64,000 bases of DNA from CAIXLI01 sp964587125 (GTDB taxonomy: Bacteria > Pseudomonadota > Alphaproteobacteria > UBA9219): contig CAZPKC010000003.1 in assembly GCA_964587125.1 (NCBI GenBank), positions 62,001-126,000 of the forward strand. The letters are read 5' to 3'. Every line of letters starts with the position of its first letter. The stretch's first letter is position 1. Made by a program: the position numbers and the translations under genes. This document shows, piece after piece, positions 43,682 to 51,716 of the stretch. A model generated the notes under the pieces. The model saw only the letters and a list, made by a program, of their open reading frames with translations. It did not search any database and was not told the origin of the DNA.

Positions 43682-45243
43682 AGCGGTATCGCTTTCGGCT
43701 TTGTCGCTTGCATCCACCAAACAATGATAAGCCGCGTGATCATGAGCGCCGAAAAGATCGACGTGATGATGCCGATGCTAAGAGTCACGGCAAAACCTTT
43801 GACCGGGCCCGAACCAAAAATAAAGAGCAAGATGGATGCGATGAGCGTCGTCATGTTCGCGTCCACAATCGCCGACAAAGCGTGGTTGTATCCGGCGTCG
43901 ATCGAACCGACGACCGAACGGCCAAGGCGGATTTCCTCGCGGATGCGTTCGAACACCAGAACATTGGCGTCGAGCGCCGTCCCTATCGTCAGAACGATTC
44001 CCGCAATTCCCGGCAAAGTGAGCGTCGCCTGCAAAATCGACAGCACGGCAAAAATCAGCGCGATGTTGAACATCAAAGCGATGTCGGCGAAAATACCGAA
44101 CAGGCCGTAGGCAAAGACGAAAAAAACAACGACGAGGGCAAGGCCGATAAGGCTTGCCGTAGCGCCCGCTTTGATCGAATCCGCGCCGAGACCCGGACCG
44201 ACCGTTCGCTCTTCCAGAACCTTGATCGGCGCAGGCAACGCGCCCGCGCGCAAGAGCAAGGCGAGGTCTTGCGCCGATTGCGTCGTGAAATGGCCGGAGA
44301 TGACGCCGCTACCACCCATAATCGCTTCGCGGATAACGGGCGCGCTGATGACTTTGTTATCGAGGACGATGGCGAACAGATGCCCGACATTGGTCCTTGT
44401 CGCTTCGCCGAAGCGACGGCCTCCGATAGAATCGAATTTAAAGCTGACGACGGGCATCCCATCCTGAAACGAGGGCTGGGCATCGACCAACGTATCGCCC
44501 GACACCATCACGCGCTTTTGAACGACGTAGTTGCGCGTATCCCCTTCCTCCGCGCTGGGTAAAATTTCCTCGCCCGGAGGCGCATGCACATCCTGCGGAT
44601 TGGCTGTTTCGTCGACGAGGCGGAACGTCAGCTTCGCCGTCTGGCCCAGCAAATTCTTGATGCGTTCGGGATCATCGACACCCGGCAACTGCACCAGAAT
44701 ACGATTGTCTCCCTGGCGTTGAATGGAGGGTTCGCGCGTTCCGGTTTCGTCAATGCGGCGGCGGACGATTTCAATCGATTGATCCATCGCCGCGCGTTTG
44801 CGTTCGGCAATTTTGGCTTCGCTCATTCTGAGCGTAAATTCGCCACTCTGAACAGTTACATCCAAATCGCGATCCATGTCCTTCATCGCGTCTTTCGCCT
44901 GATCTTCTTGCTTCGCGTCCGTTAGCTTGAAATGGATCTCTCCCCCCGCAAGGCCGAGATCGGTATAACCGATCTTTGCGGCGCGCAACGATGCGCGCGC
45001 TTGATCGACAATCATCTGCATATGTTCATCGATCACGTTATCGACGGCGACTTCCAGCAAAAGATGCGAGCCTCCGCGAAGATCAAGCCCCAGATTGACG
45101 GTTTGGTTGGGAAAGAAGGACGGCGTATGTTCCTGAAGCCATGCAGCGCGATCGCGGCCTAGTAAATTGGGCGAGGAATACAAAATGCCGATCGCGCATA
45201 CGACGGCGATAAGAATGATTTTCCAGCGTTCCAGATAGACCAT
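43678..45243 (-). CDS. secD: Protein translocase subunit SecD
   Basis: A 521-residue SecD, which helps pull preproteins through SecYEG using the proton gradient. An N-terminal membrane helix is followed by NLGLDLRGGSHLLLEV, the large periplasmic P1 region, then five helices with AGIVLTIGTALDANVLVFERIREE, the D4-type motif conserved in SecDF. The start overlaps the yajC stop by one base (TAATG). A secF gene would normally follow; here the next gene is the convergent kinase, so secF must be elsewhere. Confidence 0.94.
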   Translation of the reverse strand: MVYLERWKIILIAVVCAIGILYSSPNLLGRDRAAWLQEHTPSFFPNQTVNLGLDLRGGSHLLLEVAVDNVIDEHMQMIVDQARASLRAAKIGYTDLGLAGGEIHFKLTDAKQEDQAKDAMKDMDRDLDVTVQSGEFTLRMSEAKIAERKRAAMDQSIEIVRRRIDETGTREPSIQRQGDNRILVQLPGVDDPERIKNLLGQTAKLTFRLVDETANPQDVHAPPGEEILPSAEEGDTRNYVVQKRVMVSGDTLVDAQPSFQDGMPVVSFKFDSIGGRRFGEATRTNVGHLFAIVLDNKVISAPVIREAIMGGSGVISGHFTTQSAQDLALLLRAGALPAPIKVLEERTVGPGLGADSIKAGATASLIGLALVVVFFVFAYGLFGIFADIALMFNIALIFAVLSILQATLTLPGIAGIVLTIGTALDANVLVFERIREEIRLGRSVVGSIDAGYNHALSAIVDANMTTLIASILLFIFGSGPVKGFAVTLSIGIITSIFSALMITRLIIVWWMQATKPKAIPL

Positions 45244-45629
45244 TATTTTTTCTCGCCCTCTTTAGCGGAAACGGCATCTTGGGGTTTTTCTTCCAATGCG
45301 ACCACATTATCGCGGTCGATTTTTATTTGCACGCCGTCCGCGATTTCAAGGATTAGAAATTTTTCTTCGACCTTGGCGATTTTGCCGTGAATGCCTCCCG
45401 ATGTCACAACACGATCGCCGCGTTGCAGCGCTTTGATCATTTTCTCCTGATCGGCAAGCTTCTTCTGTTGCGGACGGATGACAAGAAAAAACCAAACGGC
45501 GAAAAGAGAAGCTATCAAAAGAGCCTGCGGAGAAAAGATATCCGCCAATCCCGAACCGGCACCTCCCTGCGAGGCGGCTTCGTCCTGCGCGAAGGCGGAG
45601 GAAATAAAAAAGCTTGTCAGATCGAACAT
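45243..45629 (-). CDS. yajC: Sec translocase accessory protein YajC
   Basis: A 128-residue YajC. A short N-terminal leader with AFAQDE is followed by one membrane segment (ALLIASLFAVWFFLVIRPQQ), whose RPQQK ending is the family signature, then a small cytoplasmic domain with LQRGDRVVTSGGIHGKI and the DNVVAL region. It joins SecDF to form the accessory complex. It precedes secD by a one-base overlap. Confidence 0.92.
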   Translation of the reverse strand: MFDLTSFFISSAFAQDEAASQGGAGSGLADIFSPQALLIASLFAVWFFLVIRPQQKKLADQEKMIKALQRGDRVVTSGGIHGKIAKVEEKFLILEIADGVQIKIDRDNVVALEEKPQDAVSAKEGEKK

Positions 45630-45782
45630 AATTCCTCGCTAAAAAAAACTTTGGGCCTGGGCGACCCCACGACCGTTGCTATACAGGAAAGACCGACTCA
45701 GCAAAAGAAAAAACCAAAGGCCGGAGACAAGAAATTTTCGCTTCCCGGTCTCCGTCCTCTGATCGTCAATCTACCGTTCTTA

Positions 45783-46322
45783 TTACTTGATTTCGATTTC
45801 GACGCGACGGTCTTCGCTCAGGCAGGAAATCATCGCGGCGCGCGGCATATCGACAGCGCAATTTGTCTTGGGCTCGGACTTTCCGAGCGAACGAACCTGA
45901 ATCTTATCGGCCTTGATGCCCTTCGCAACCAAGAAGTCCCGAACGGCCTTCGCGCGATTAAGCGCCAGCTTTTCATTAAACGCCGCATTGCCTACGCGAT
46001 CGGCAAAACCGACGACGGAAACGGTTTTCTCGCCAAGGGTGTGATGAAGCTTCTTCGCCAAATGGCTAAGCTGATGATGCGCTTGAGCCGTCAAGCCGCT
46101 CTTGGCAAAATCAAAATAAACGACGCGCTCGTCGGAAACTTTAGTCATGGCTTCCGCATCGCACCCCCCCATGCCATCCGTAAGAACGGCGATGCCATCC
46201 TTTGTCAACACAGGGGTTCCGTCAGCGGTGCGGAGAATTCCCGCATGGGCTGAACTGGACATCAGGGAGCCGAGAGTGATCACGGCTGCTAGGGCGACGG
46301 TTTTAGATGAAAAAGGGGTCAT
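45783..46322 (-). CDS. OmpA-family peptidoglycan-associated outer-membrane protein
   Basis: A 179-residue exported protein with a signal peptide (VALAAVITLGSLMSSSAHA). There is no lipobox at the cleavage site, so it is probably periplasmic or membrane-tethered otherwise. Residues 65-179 form an OmpA C-terminal domain: YFDFAKSGLTAQAHHQL, VVGFADRVGNAAFNEKLALNRAKAVRDFL and DRRVEIEI. The Asp and Arg that bind meso-diaminopimelate (GFAD, NRAKAV) are present. Without a beta-barrel it resembles Pal-like anchors rather than full OmpA. Confidence 0.85.
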   Translation of the reverse strand: MTPFSSKTVALAAVITLGSLMSSSAHAGILRTADGTPVLTKDGIAVLTDGMGGCDAEAMTKVSDERVVYFDFAKSGLTAQAHHQLSHLAKKLHHTLGEKTVSVVGFADRVGNAAFNEKLALNRAKAVRDFLVAKGIKADKIQVRSLGKSEPKTNCAVDMPRAAMISCLSEDRRVEIEIK

Positions 46323-46427
46323 TTGCGTTCTCTCGTTTTTCTGTTAAAGGGGGGAGGAAGGAAGCTATCCACAACGCTTGAGATTATAGTCCCATCATGG
46401 AGTTGCATCAATCCCCAATCAATTTCT

Positions 46428-46457
46428 TTGACTTGTACCACCCGCATAAGATAGGAT
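46428..46457 (+). promoter_or_regulatory. Candidate sigma-70-type promoter of mlaE
   Basis: TTGACT (46428-46433) and TAGGAT (46452-46457) are 18 bases apart, 36 bases before the mlaE start. The -35 is near perfect and the -10 is moderate. No operator sequence is evident around it. Confidence 0.45.
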
Positions 46458-46493
46458 TTTCTCGTTAATTATGTATTAAAGCCACATCATCGC

Positions 46494-47270
46494 ATGAATC
46501 CCCTCGCTCTCATCGGACGCACTTTTATTGATTTTCTATCGGTGGTAGGCCGCTTGGCGCGTTTTGCGATTCGCGGCGTCAGGCATTGTTTTTTACCGCC
46601 TTTTTACTTCCGCCAAACGTTGAAACAGTTCCTCGATATCGGCTATTACTCCCTGCCCGTCGTGGGGTTAACGACTCTGTTCACGGGGATGGTTTTGGCC
46701 TTGCAAAGCCATACCGGATTCTCCCGATTCGACGCCGAAAGCGCCATTCCGACCGTCGTCGTGCTTTCGATCACGCGCGAGCTGGGGCCGGTTATGGGCG
46801 GTCTTATGGTCGCCGGACGAATTGGCGCGTCCATCGCCGCCGAGCTGGGCACGATGCGCGTGACGGAGCAGATCGACGCGCTTTCAACTCTTTCGACGAA
46901 TCCTTTCAAGTATCTGATCGCGCCGCGACTGATCGCGGGAACGCTCATGCTGCCCATTCTGGTTCTGATCGGCGATATTATCGGCGTCTTCGGCGGCTTT
47001 CTGGTTTGCGTTTACGATCTTCAATTCAACGCCGCTAACTACATCTCGCAAACGTGGCAATATCTTGAAAACCGCGACGTGACGTCCGGCTTGTGGAAAG
47101 CCGCCGTGTTCGGTTTTATCATCACGCTGATGGGCTGCTATCACGGCTTCAATTCCAAGGGCGGCGCGCAGGGCGTGGGCAAGGCCACAACGAACGCGGT
47201 CGTTTCCGCTTCTATTCTCATCCTTGTCACAAACTATCTGCTGACGGGATTGTTCTTTGCCGGAAAATAA
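46494..47270 (+). CDS. mlaE: MlaE-family ABC transporter permease
   Basis: A 258-residue permease with five to six membrane helices of the MlaE type. ALQSHTGFSRFDAESAIP and ITRELGPVMGGLMVAGRIGA with GTMRVTEQIDALSTL are diagnostic of the family that keeps the outer-membrane lipid asymmetry by moving phospholipid. It pairs with mlaF one base downstream. The substrate-binding MlaD is not present in the next genes, so the complex is incomplete here. Confidence 0.9.
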   Translation: MNPLALIGRTFIDFLSVVGRLARFAIRGVRHCFLPPFYFRQTLKQFLDIGYYSLPVVGLTTLFTGMVLALQSHTGFSRFDAESAIPTVVVLSITRELGPVMGGLMVAGRIGASIAAELGTMRVTEQIDALSTLSTNPFKYLIAPRLIAGTLMLPILVLIGDIIGVFGGFLVCVYDLQFNAANYISQTWQYLENRDVTSGLWKAAVFGFIITLMGCYHGFNSKGGAQGVGKATTNAVVSASILILVTNYLLTGLFFAGK

Positions 47271-47271
47271 A

Positions 47272-48048
47272 ATGACTTCTGTCCCCAAAATCGAACTTTC
47301 CGGCCTTACGAAATCTTTCGACGACAAGCATGTCTTGCGCGGCATCGATCTATCCATCGGCAAGGGCGAATCCGTCGTTATCATCGGCGGTTCGGGCACC
47401 GGTAAATCGGTCACGCTTAAGTGCATTCTCGGACTTCTTGATGTTGACGGCGGGACGGTCAAGATCGACGGTCAGAACGTCACGAATTTAAGAGGTGGCG
47501 CTCTCGACGCTCATCAGGCGAAATTCGGCATGTTATTTCAGGGTTCGGCTTTGTTCGACTCCCTGCCCGTCTGGAGCAATGTCGCTTTCAAGCTCATACA
47601 GTCGCCCCATATCTCGGCCAAAGAAGCCAAGAAGCGCGCGATCGAGACGCTGGCTTCGGTGGGGCTTGCTCCCGACGTCGCGGATATTTACCCGGCCGAA
47701 CTTTCCGGCGGCATGCAAAAACGCGTGGCGCTTGCGCGCGCAATCGCTTCGAGGCCCGAGATCATTTTTTTCGACGAGCCGACAACCGGCCTCGATCCCA
47801 TCATGGCCGACATCATCAACGAATTGATCGTCAAATGCGTGCGCGAGGTCGGCGCGACCGCCGTTTCGATCACACATGACATGACGAGCGCGCGGAAAAT
47901 TTCGGATCGTATCGCCATGCTTTACGACGGGCGCATCATCTGGCAAGGGCGCAAGGACGAAATCGACCATTCCGGCAATCCCTACGTCGAGCAATTCATC
48001 CACGGACGCGCCGAGGGGCCTATCAAGATGCAAGTCAGGAAGATGTAA
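47272..48048 (+). CDS. mlaF: MlaF-family ABC transporter ATP-binding protein
   Basis: A 258-residue ATPase driving the MlaE permease. Walker A is IIGGSGTGKSVTLKCI, the signature is ELSGGMQKRVALARAI, Walker B is IIFFDEPTTGLDP, and the H-loop is SITHDM. The ATG at 47272 follows the mlaE stop with one base between; an upstream TTG would overlap that gene. The next gene follows after 43 bases. Confidence 0.92.
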   Translation: MTSVPKIELSGLTKSFDDKHVLRGIDLSIGKGESVVIIGGSGTGKSVTLKCILGLLDVDGGTVKIDGQNVTNLRGGALDAHQAKFGMLFQGSALFDSLPVWSNVAFKLIQSPHISAKEAKKRAIETLASVGLAPDVADIYPAELSGGMQKRVALARAIASRPEIIFFDEPTTGLDPIMADIINELIVKCVREVGATAVSITHDMTSARKISDRIAMLYDGRIIWQGRKDEIDHSGNPYVEQFIHGRAEGPIKMQVRKM

Positions 48049-48091
48049 CCAACGTATCGCTGTTTTTGTATCGGAGGACGGCCGGTTCACG

Positions 48092-49330
48092 ATGAACGAT
48101 TCCTCGCTCGCGCAACTTGAAAAAAAAATCGCCGGACTTGAGCGGAAGCTCGATGCCTATGTGACAGCCCAGTCGTTAGCGCAGGTTTCGAGAATTTATC
48201 CCAAGACGAAAACGGTTATTTTTGTTTGCAACGCGTCTTTTTCCAATAACATCAAATATGCCTATCTCGCCTTTCATGAAGAACTGCGCGATAAAAACGT
48301 GAATTATGCCCTTTTCACGCAAGATTCCGCGCAGCAGAACTTGCTCAAAGCCGCAGGGCTTCCCTGCCTGACGCCCTCCGATCCGCGCTATCTGCCGACG
48401 ATGCTGGGCGCAAAAGTCGCGGTTCTTGACGATAATTTTTATCCGGAGAACGCCGGAGGCGCTGTTCCTCACGCGCTTCTTCAGGGCGCGAAGTTCATCC
48501 AGTTGTGGCATGGAGTCCCTCTTAAGGAAATCGGCCTGCAAAGCCTTTCGCGCGTCGACGTGATGGCCGCCTGCGGACCTTTCGACACGCTTGTCGCGAC
48601 CAACAAATCGTCGCGCGACGTTTGGGCGCAGCGTTTTTCGTTTCGGAAATTTGCGGCTCTTGGCTATCCGCGCAACGACGTTTTTTTCCGCGAGCTTACG
48701 AAAAACGATCTTCTCAACGTCGATTTGGAAACCTTGTCCGCCGCGCAGGCGGCGCAACGCGAAGGCAAGCCCGTTCTTATGTACGCGCCGACCTTCCGCG
48801 ATCACGCCGGTCCGGGGTGGTTCGAGAAAGTCGATATAACGAAACTGGCCGATTTTTGCGCGGCGCGCGGCATCCTTTTTCTCGTCAACCTTCATCCCGG
48901 CGAACAAGACGCCGTCGTCAAATTACGCCAGATTTATCCCGCCCTGCGGTTCGTCGCGCCGCATACGGATATATATCCTATCGTCAAACATACCGACGCC
49001 ATGTTGACGGATTATTCTTCTCTGGCGTTCGATTTTTTGCTCCTCGACCGGCCCGTTTTGTTTTACCGGCCCGACCATCAGGAATATGTCACAAGGGCGC
49101 GACCGCTTATCCCCGGGCGCGACCATTACACGCCGGGGCCCGTCGCCTCGACAATGGCGGAGCTGATTGCCGCAACCGAAGCTACCCTCACCATAGCGGG
49201 CCGCCAGGATTCCGATCCGTTTTGCAAAGCGCGAATTGCTTTACGCGATGAACTTTTCGACAATCGCGACGGCGAATCCGGAAAGCGGGTGTATGAGGAG
49301 ATTATGAAAAGTCTCGAAGCGCCTTTATAA
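48092..49330 (+). CDS. CDP-glycerol:glycerophosphate glycerophosphotransferase-family protein (TagB/TagF-like)
   Basis: A 412-residue protein. A short N-terminal coiled coil (LEKKIAGLERKLDA) precedes a Glyphos_transf-type domain with QLWHGVPLKEIG, FAALGYPRNDVFF, VLMYAPTFRDHAG, FLVNLHPGEQ and MLTDYSSLAFDFLLLDRPV, all typical of TagB/TagF-related enzymes. Gram-positive members build teichoic acids; in Gram-negatives such genes usually serve capsule or O-antigen glycerol-phosphate. It is 43 bases after mlaF and may share its transcript; no CDP-glycerol synthesis gene is near. The exact acceptor is unknown. Confidence 0.75.
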   Translation: MNDSSLAQLEKKIAGLERKLDAYVTAQSLAQVSRIYPKTKTVIFVCNASFSNNIKYAYLAFHEELRDKNVNYALFTQDSAQQNLLKAAGLPCLTPSDPRYLPTMLGAKVAVLDDNFYPENAGGAVPHALLQGAKFIQLWHGVPLKEIGLQSLSRVDVMAACGPFDTLVATNKSSRDVWAQRFSFRKFAALGYPRNDVFFRELTKNDLLNVDLETLSAAQAAQREGKPVLMYAPTFRDHAGPGWFEKVDITKLADFCAARGILFLVNLHPGEQDAVVKLRQIYPALRFVAPHTDIYPIVKHTDAMLTDYSSLAFDFLLLDRPVLFYRPDHQEYVTRARPLIPGRDHYTPGPVASTMAELIAATEATLTIAGRQDSDPFCKARIALRDELFDNRDGESGKRVYEEIMKSLEAPL

Positions 49331-49410
49331 AAGAAAGCCTCCGCTTATTCGTCCGACAAACCTCTCTTCGTCATATCGCTCTCATAAACGCCTCGTATGA
49401 AACCTCACTC

Positions 49411-49563
49411 AAAAAATAGGTGGCGCGCGCCCCCTTCCCGCGTTTGATAAGCGCGAGACGGCAGCAGTGACTACCTTACCGGCTGTTTTTCGGTGTTTAT
49501 CTCGCGTCTGCATGCCGATGCGAGCCCGAAAACAAACCGGTTGCACCTTTCTTAAGGGTGCGC
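49411..49563 (-). ncRNA. Candidate structured small RNA, possibly 6S RNA
   Basis: On the minus strand a near-consensus promoter ends about six bases before 49561, the likely first base. The roughly 150-nt transcript can close on itself: the 5' end GCGCACCCTT pairs with AAGGGGGCGCGC near the 3' end, an inner stem pairs CCGGTTTGTTTTCGG with CCGAAAAACAGCCGG, and small hairpins lie on the 3' side. It ends with T6 (49411-49416). No reading frame with a ribosome site lies within it. A long closed rod with an open centre, about 150 nt, and a folate gene (fhs) upstream on the same strand recall 6S RNA; the identity is inferred. Confidence 0.6.
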
Positions 49564-49567
49564 GGCC

Positions 49568-49596
49568 AATATAATGCGCGTTAAATCGAAAGTCAA
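49568..49596 (-). promoter_or_regulatory. Near-consensus sigma-70 promoter of the small RNA
   Basis: On the minus strand TTGACT (49596-49591) is separated by exactly 17 bases from TATATT (49573-49568). This is among the best -35/-10 pairs seen in the window. It lies downstream of fhs and points away from it; no protein-coding gene follows on that strand until far beyond. Confidence 0.75.
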
Positions 49597-49711
49597 GGGA
49601 AAAATCACATATAGTGGGAAATATCTTATATTGCGCTTGTTTCCGAGGCGATTCATTTGCAATGAAGTCTATATGGATAGTCGCAGCTGCGGCAAATGCG
49701 GCTCTGAATAG

Positions 49712-51451
49712 CTAAAACAACCCCGTGATTTTTCCGTCCGGCGTCACGGCGATGTTGTTCGCGGCGGGAACTTTTGGAAGGCCGGGCATCGTCAGAATAT
49801 CGCCGCAGAGCGCGACGACGAATTCGGCTCCCGCCGAGATGCGCACGTTGCGGACGGGAATAATGTGTCCTGTCGGCGCGCCTTTGACCGCGGGATCGGT
49901 CGTAAAGCTGTATTGCGTTTTGGCGATGCAGACGGGCATATTTCCGAATCCGTCTTTTTCGAATTCCTTGAGCTTTTTCTCCGCGTCGGCGTCGATGGCG
50001 ATGTCGGCGGCTCCGTATATTTCGCGCGCGACGGTGCGGATTTTTTCAGGTAAAGGCATTTCGTCGGGATAAAGCGGCTTGAAGCGGGACGGCTTCGTTT
50101 CGATCGTGCGCACGACTTCGTTGGCGAGATCGACGGCCCCCGCGCCGCCCGAGCCCCAATGATCGGCCAAAACGCAGGGAACGCCGTGTTTTCCGACCAG
50201 ACGATTCAACAAATCCATCTCGGCTTGGGTATCGGTGCTGAAGCGGTTGATGGAAACGACGACCGGAACGCCGAATTTTTTGACGTTTTCGATATGGCGG
50301 TCGAGATTGGAGAAGCCTTTTTCCAAAGCCGCAAGATTTTCGGCCTTCAAATCCTCCTTGGCGACTCCGCCATGCATTTTCAAAGCGCGGATCGTCGCGA
50401 CGATGACGGTGCAATCGGGTTTCAATCCCGCCTTGCGGCATTTGATGTCGAAAAATTTCTCCGCGCCCAGATCGGCGCCGAATCCCGCTTCCGTCACGAC
50501 ATAATCGGCAAGCTTAAGCCCTGCCTTGGTGGCGATGACGGAATTGCATCCGTGCGCGATGTTGGCGAACGGCCCTCCATGAACGATTGCGGGATTATTT
50601 TCCAGCGTTTGCACCAAATTCGGCTGTATCGCGTCTATGAGCAACGCCGTCATCGAGCCCACGGCGTTAAGTTCGCTGGCGCGGACATAGCGGCGGTCTC
50701 TTGTCTGGCCGACGATGATGTTGCCCAATCTGCGCTGCAAATCGGCAAGGTCTCTCGCAAGGCAGAAAATCGCCATGACTTCGGATGCGACCGTGATGTC
50801 GAAGCCGTCCTCGCGCGGATAGCCGTTGCCCGCGCCTCCGAGCGACTGAACGATGCAGCGCAGGGCGCGGTCGTTCATGTCGAGCGCGCGGCGCAACGCG
50901 ATGCGGCGCACGTCGAGGCCGAGCGTATTGCCCCAATAGACATGATTATCGACAAGCGCCGCCAGCAGATTGTTGGCCGTCCCTATGGCGTGGAAATCGC
51001 CGGTAAAATGCAGGTTAATGTCCTCCATCGGCGCGACTTGGGCATAGCCTCCGCCCGTCGCTCCGCCTTTCTGCCCGAAGCAAGGACCCAAAGAGGGTTC
51101 GCGCAGGCAATTCAGGGATTTTTTGCCGATGAGATTCAAGGCGTCATTCAGGCCGATCGCCGTGGTCGTCTTGCCTTCGCCAGCCGGAGTCGGACTGATG
51201 GCGGTAACCAAAATCAATTTTCCATCCGGGCGGTTTTTTAGGGAGGAAATATAGTTGAGAGAAATTTTCGCTTTGGTATGCCCATAGGGAGATACGTGCT
51301 CGGATAGAATGCCCAAGCGGTCGCGGGCGATATCGACAATCGGTTTGAGAGAAGCGGCTTGCGAAATTTCAATATCCGTTTTTGGCGCAGCGTGCTGATT
51401 ATTTTTGCCTTTTGCCGTGTGGTTTAAAGATTCTTTTTTCTGCGTATTCAT
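49712..51451 (-). CDS. fhs: Formate--tetrahydrofolate ligase
   Basis: A 579-residue enzyme that makes 10-formyl-THF from formate, THF and ATP for one-carbon metabolism. The P-loop is SPTPAGEGKTTTAIGL; REPSLGPCFGQKGGATGGG and GDFHAIGTANNLLAALVDNH are family signatures, as is VVTEAGFGADLGAEKFFDIKC (here in part). The N-terminal 25 residues are an extra Lys/Gln/Asn-rich leader. The leader sequence shows no ZTP-riboswitch motif by eye. It is divergent from kdpF. Confidence 0.95.
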   Translation of the reverse strand: MNTQKKESLNHTAKGKNNQHAAPKTDIEISQAASLKPIVDIARDRLGILSEHVSPYGHTKAKISLNYISSLKNRPDGKLILVTAISPTPAGEGKTTTAIGLNDALNLIGKKSLNCLREPSLGPCFGQKGGATGGGYAQVAPMEDINLHFTGDFHAIGTANNLLAALVDNHVYWGNTLGLDVRRIALRRALDMNDRALRCIVQSLGGAGNGYPREDGFDITVASEVMAIFCLARDLADLQRRLGNIIVGQTRDRRYVRASELNAVGSMTALLIDAIQPNLVQTLENNPAIVHGGPFANIAHGCNSVIATKAGLKLADYVVTEAGFGADLGAEKFFDIKCRKAGLKPDCTVIVATIRALKMHGGVAKEDLKAENLAALEKGFSNLDRHIENVKKFGVPVVVSINRFSTDTQAEMDLLNRLVGKHGVPCVLADHWGSGGAGAVDLANEVVRTIETKPSRFKPLYPDEMPLPEKIRTVAREIYGAADIAIDADAEKKLKEFEKDGFGNMPVCIAKTQYSFTTDPAVKGAPTGHIIPVRNVRISAGAEFVVALCGDILTMPGLPKVPAANNIAVTPDGKITGLF

Positions 51452-51614
51452 GCGCGAACTCCATAATGAGAGGGAGACTCACTTGGTAATATGCCAACAA
51501 TAGGAAGGTCAAGGGGCTGAGGGTATTTTGGCTTAAAAAATACCCGATTTAAGTTGCTTTTTTGGCGATTCCATACCCAATATTCGGCGCTTTCCCGGTT
51601 CACCGAGGTTTCCC

Positions 51615-51704
51615 GTGATCATTGATCTGTATCTTGGCGGTTTGGTCGCGTTGGCGCTCGGAATTTATCTGGGCTATGCCCTGTTTCACCCCGAAGAGTT
51701 TTAG
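51615..51704 (+). CDS. kdpF: Potassium-transporting ATPase small subunit KdpF
   Basis: A 29-residue single-span membrane peptide, MIIDLYLGGLVALALGIYLG followed by YALFHPEEF, starting at a GTG at 51615. This is the KdpF pattern (short N-term, one helix, LxHPExF ending), a small stabilising subunit of the Kdp complex. It ends 12 bases before kdpA, whose ribosome site GGCGGAG overlaps this stop. Confidence 0.88.
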   Translation: MIIDLYLGGLVALALGIYLGYALFHPEEF

Positions 51705-51716
51705 GCGGAGCATTTC

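Noticed and set aside
50159..51241. 360-codon open frame opposite fhs
   Set aside because: Antisense to a complete Fhs with all motifs; no ribosome site or protein family signal.
51452..51614. ZTP riboswitch in the fhs leader
   Set aside because: Expected for some folate genes, but the conserved core sequence and pairing were not found by eye.
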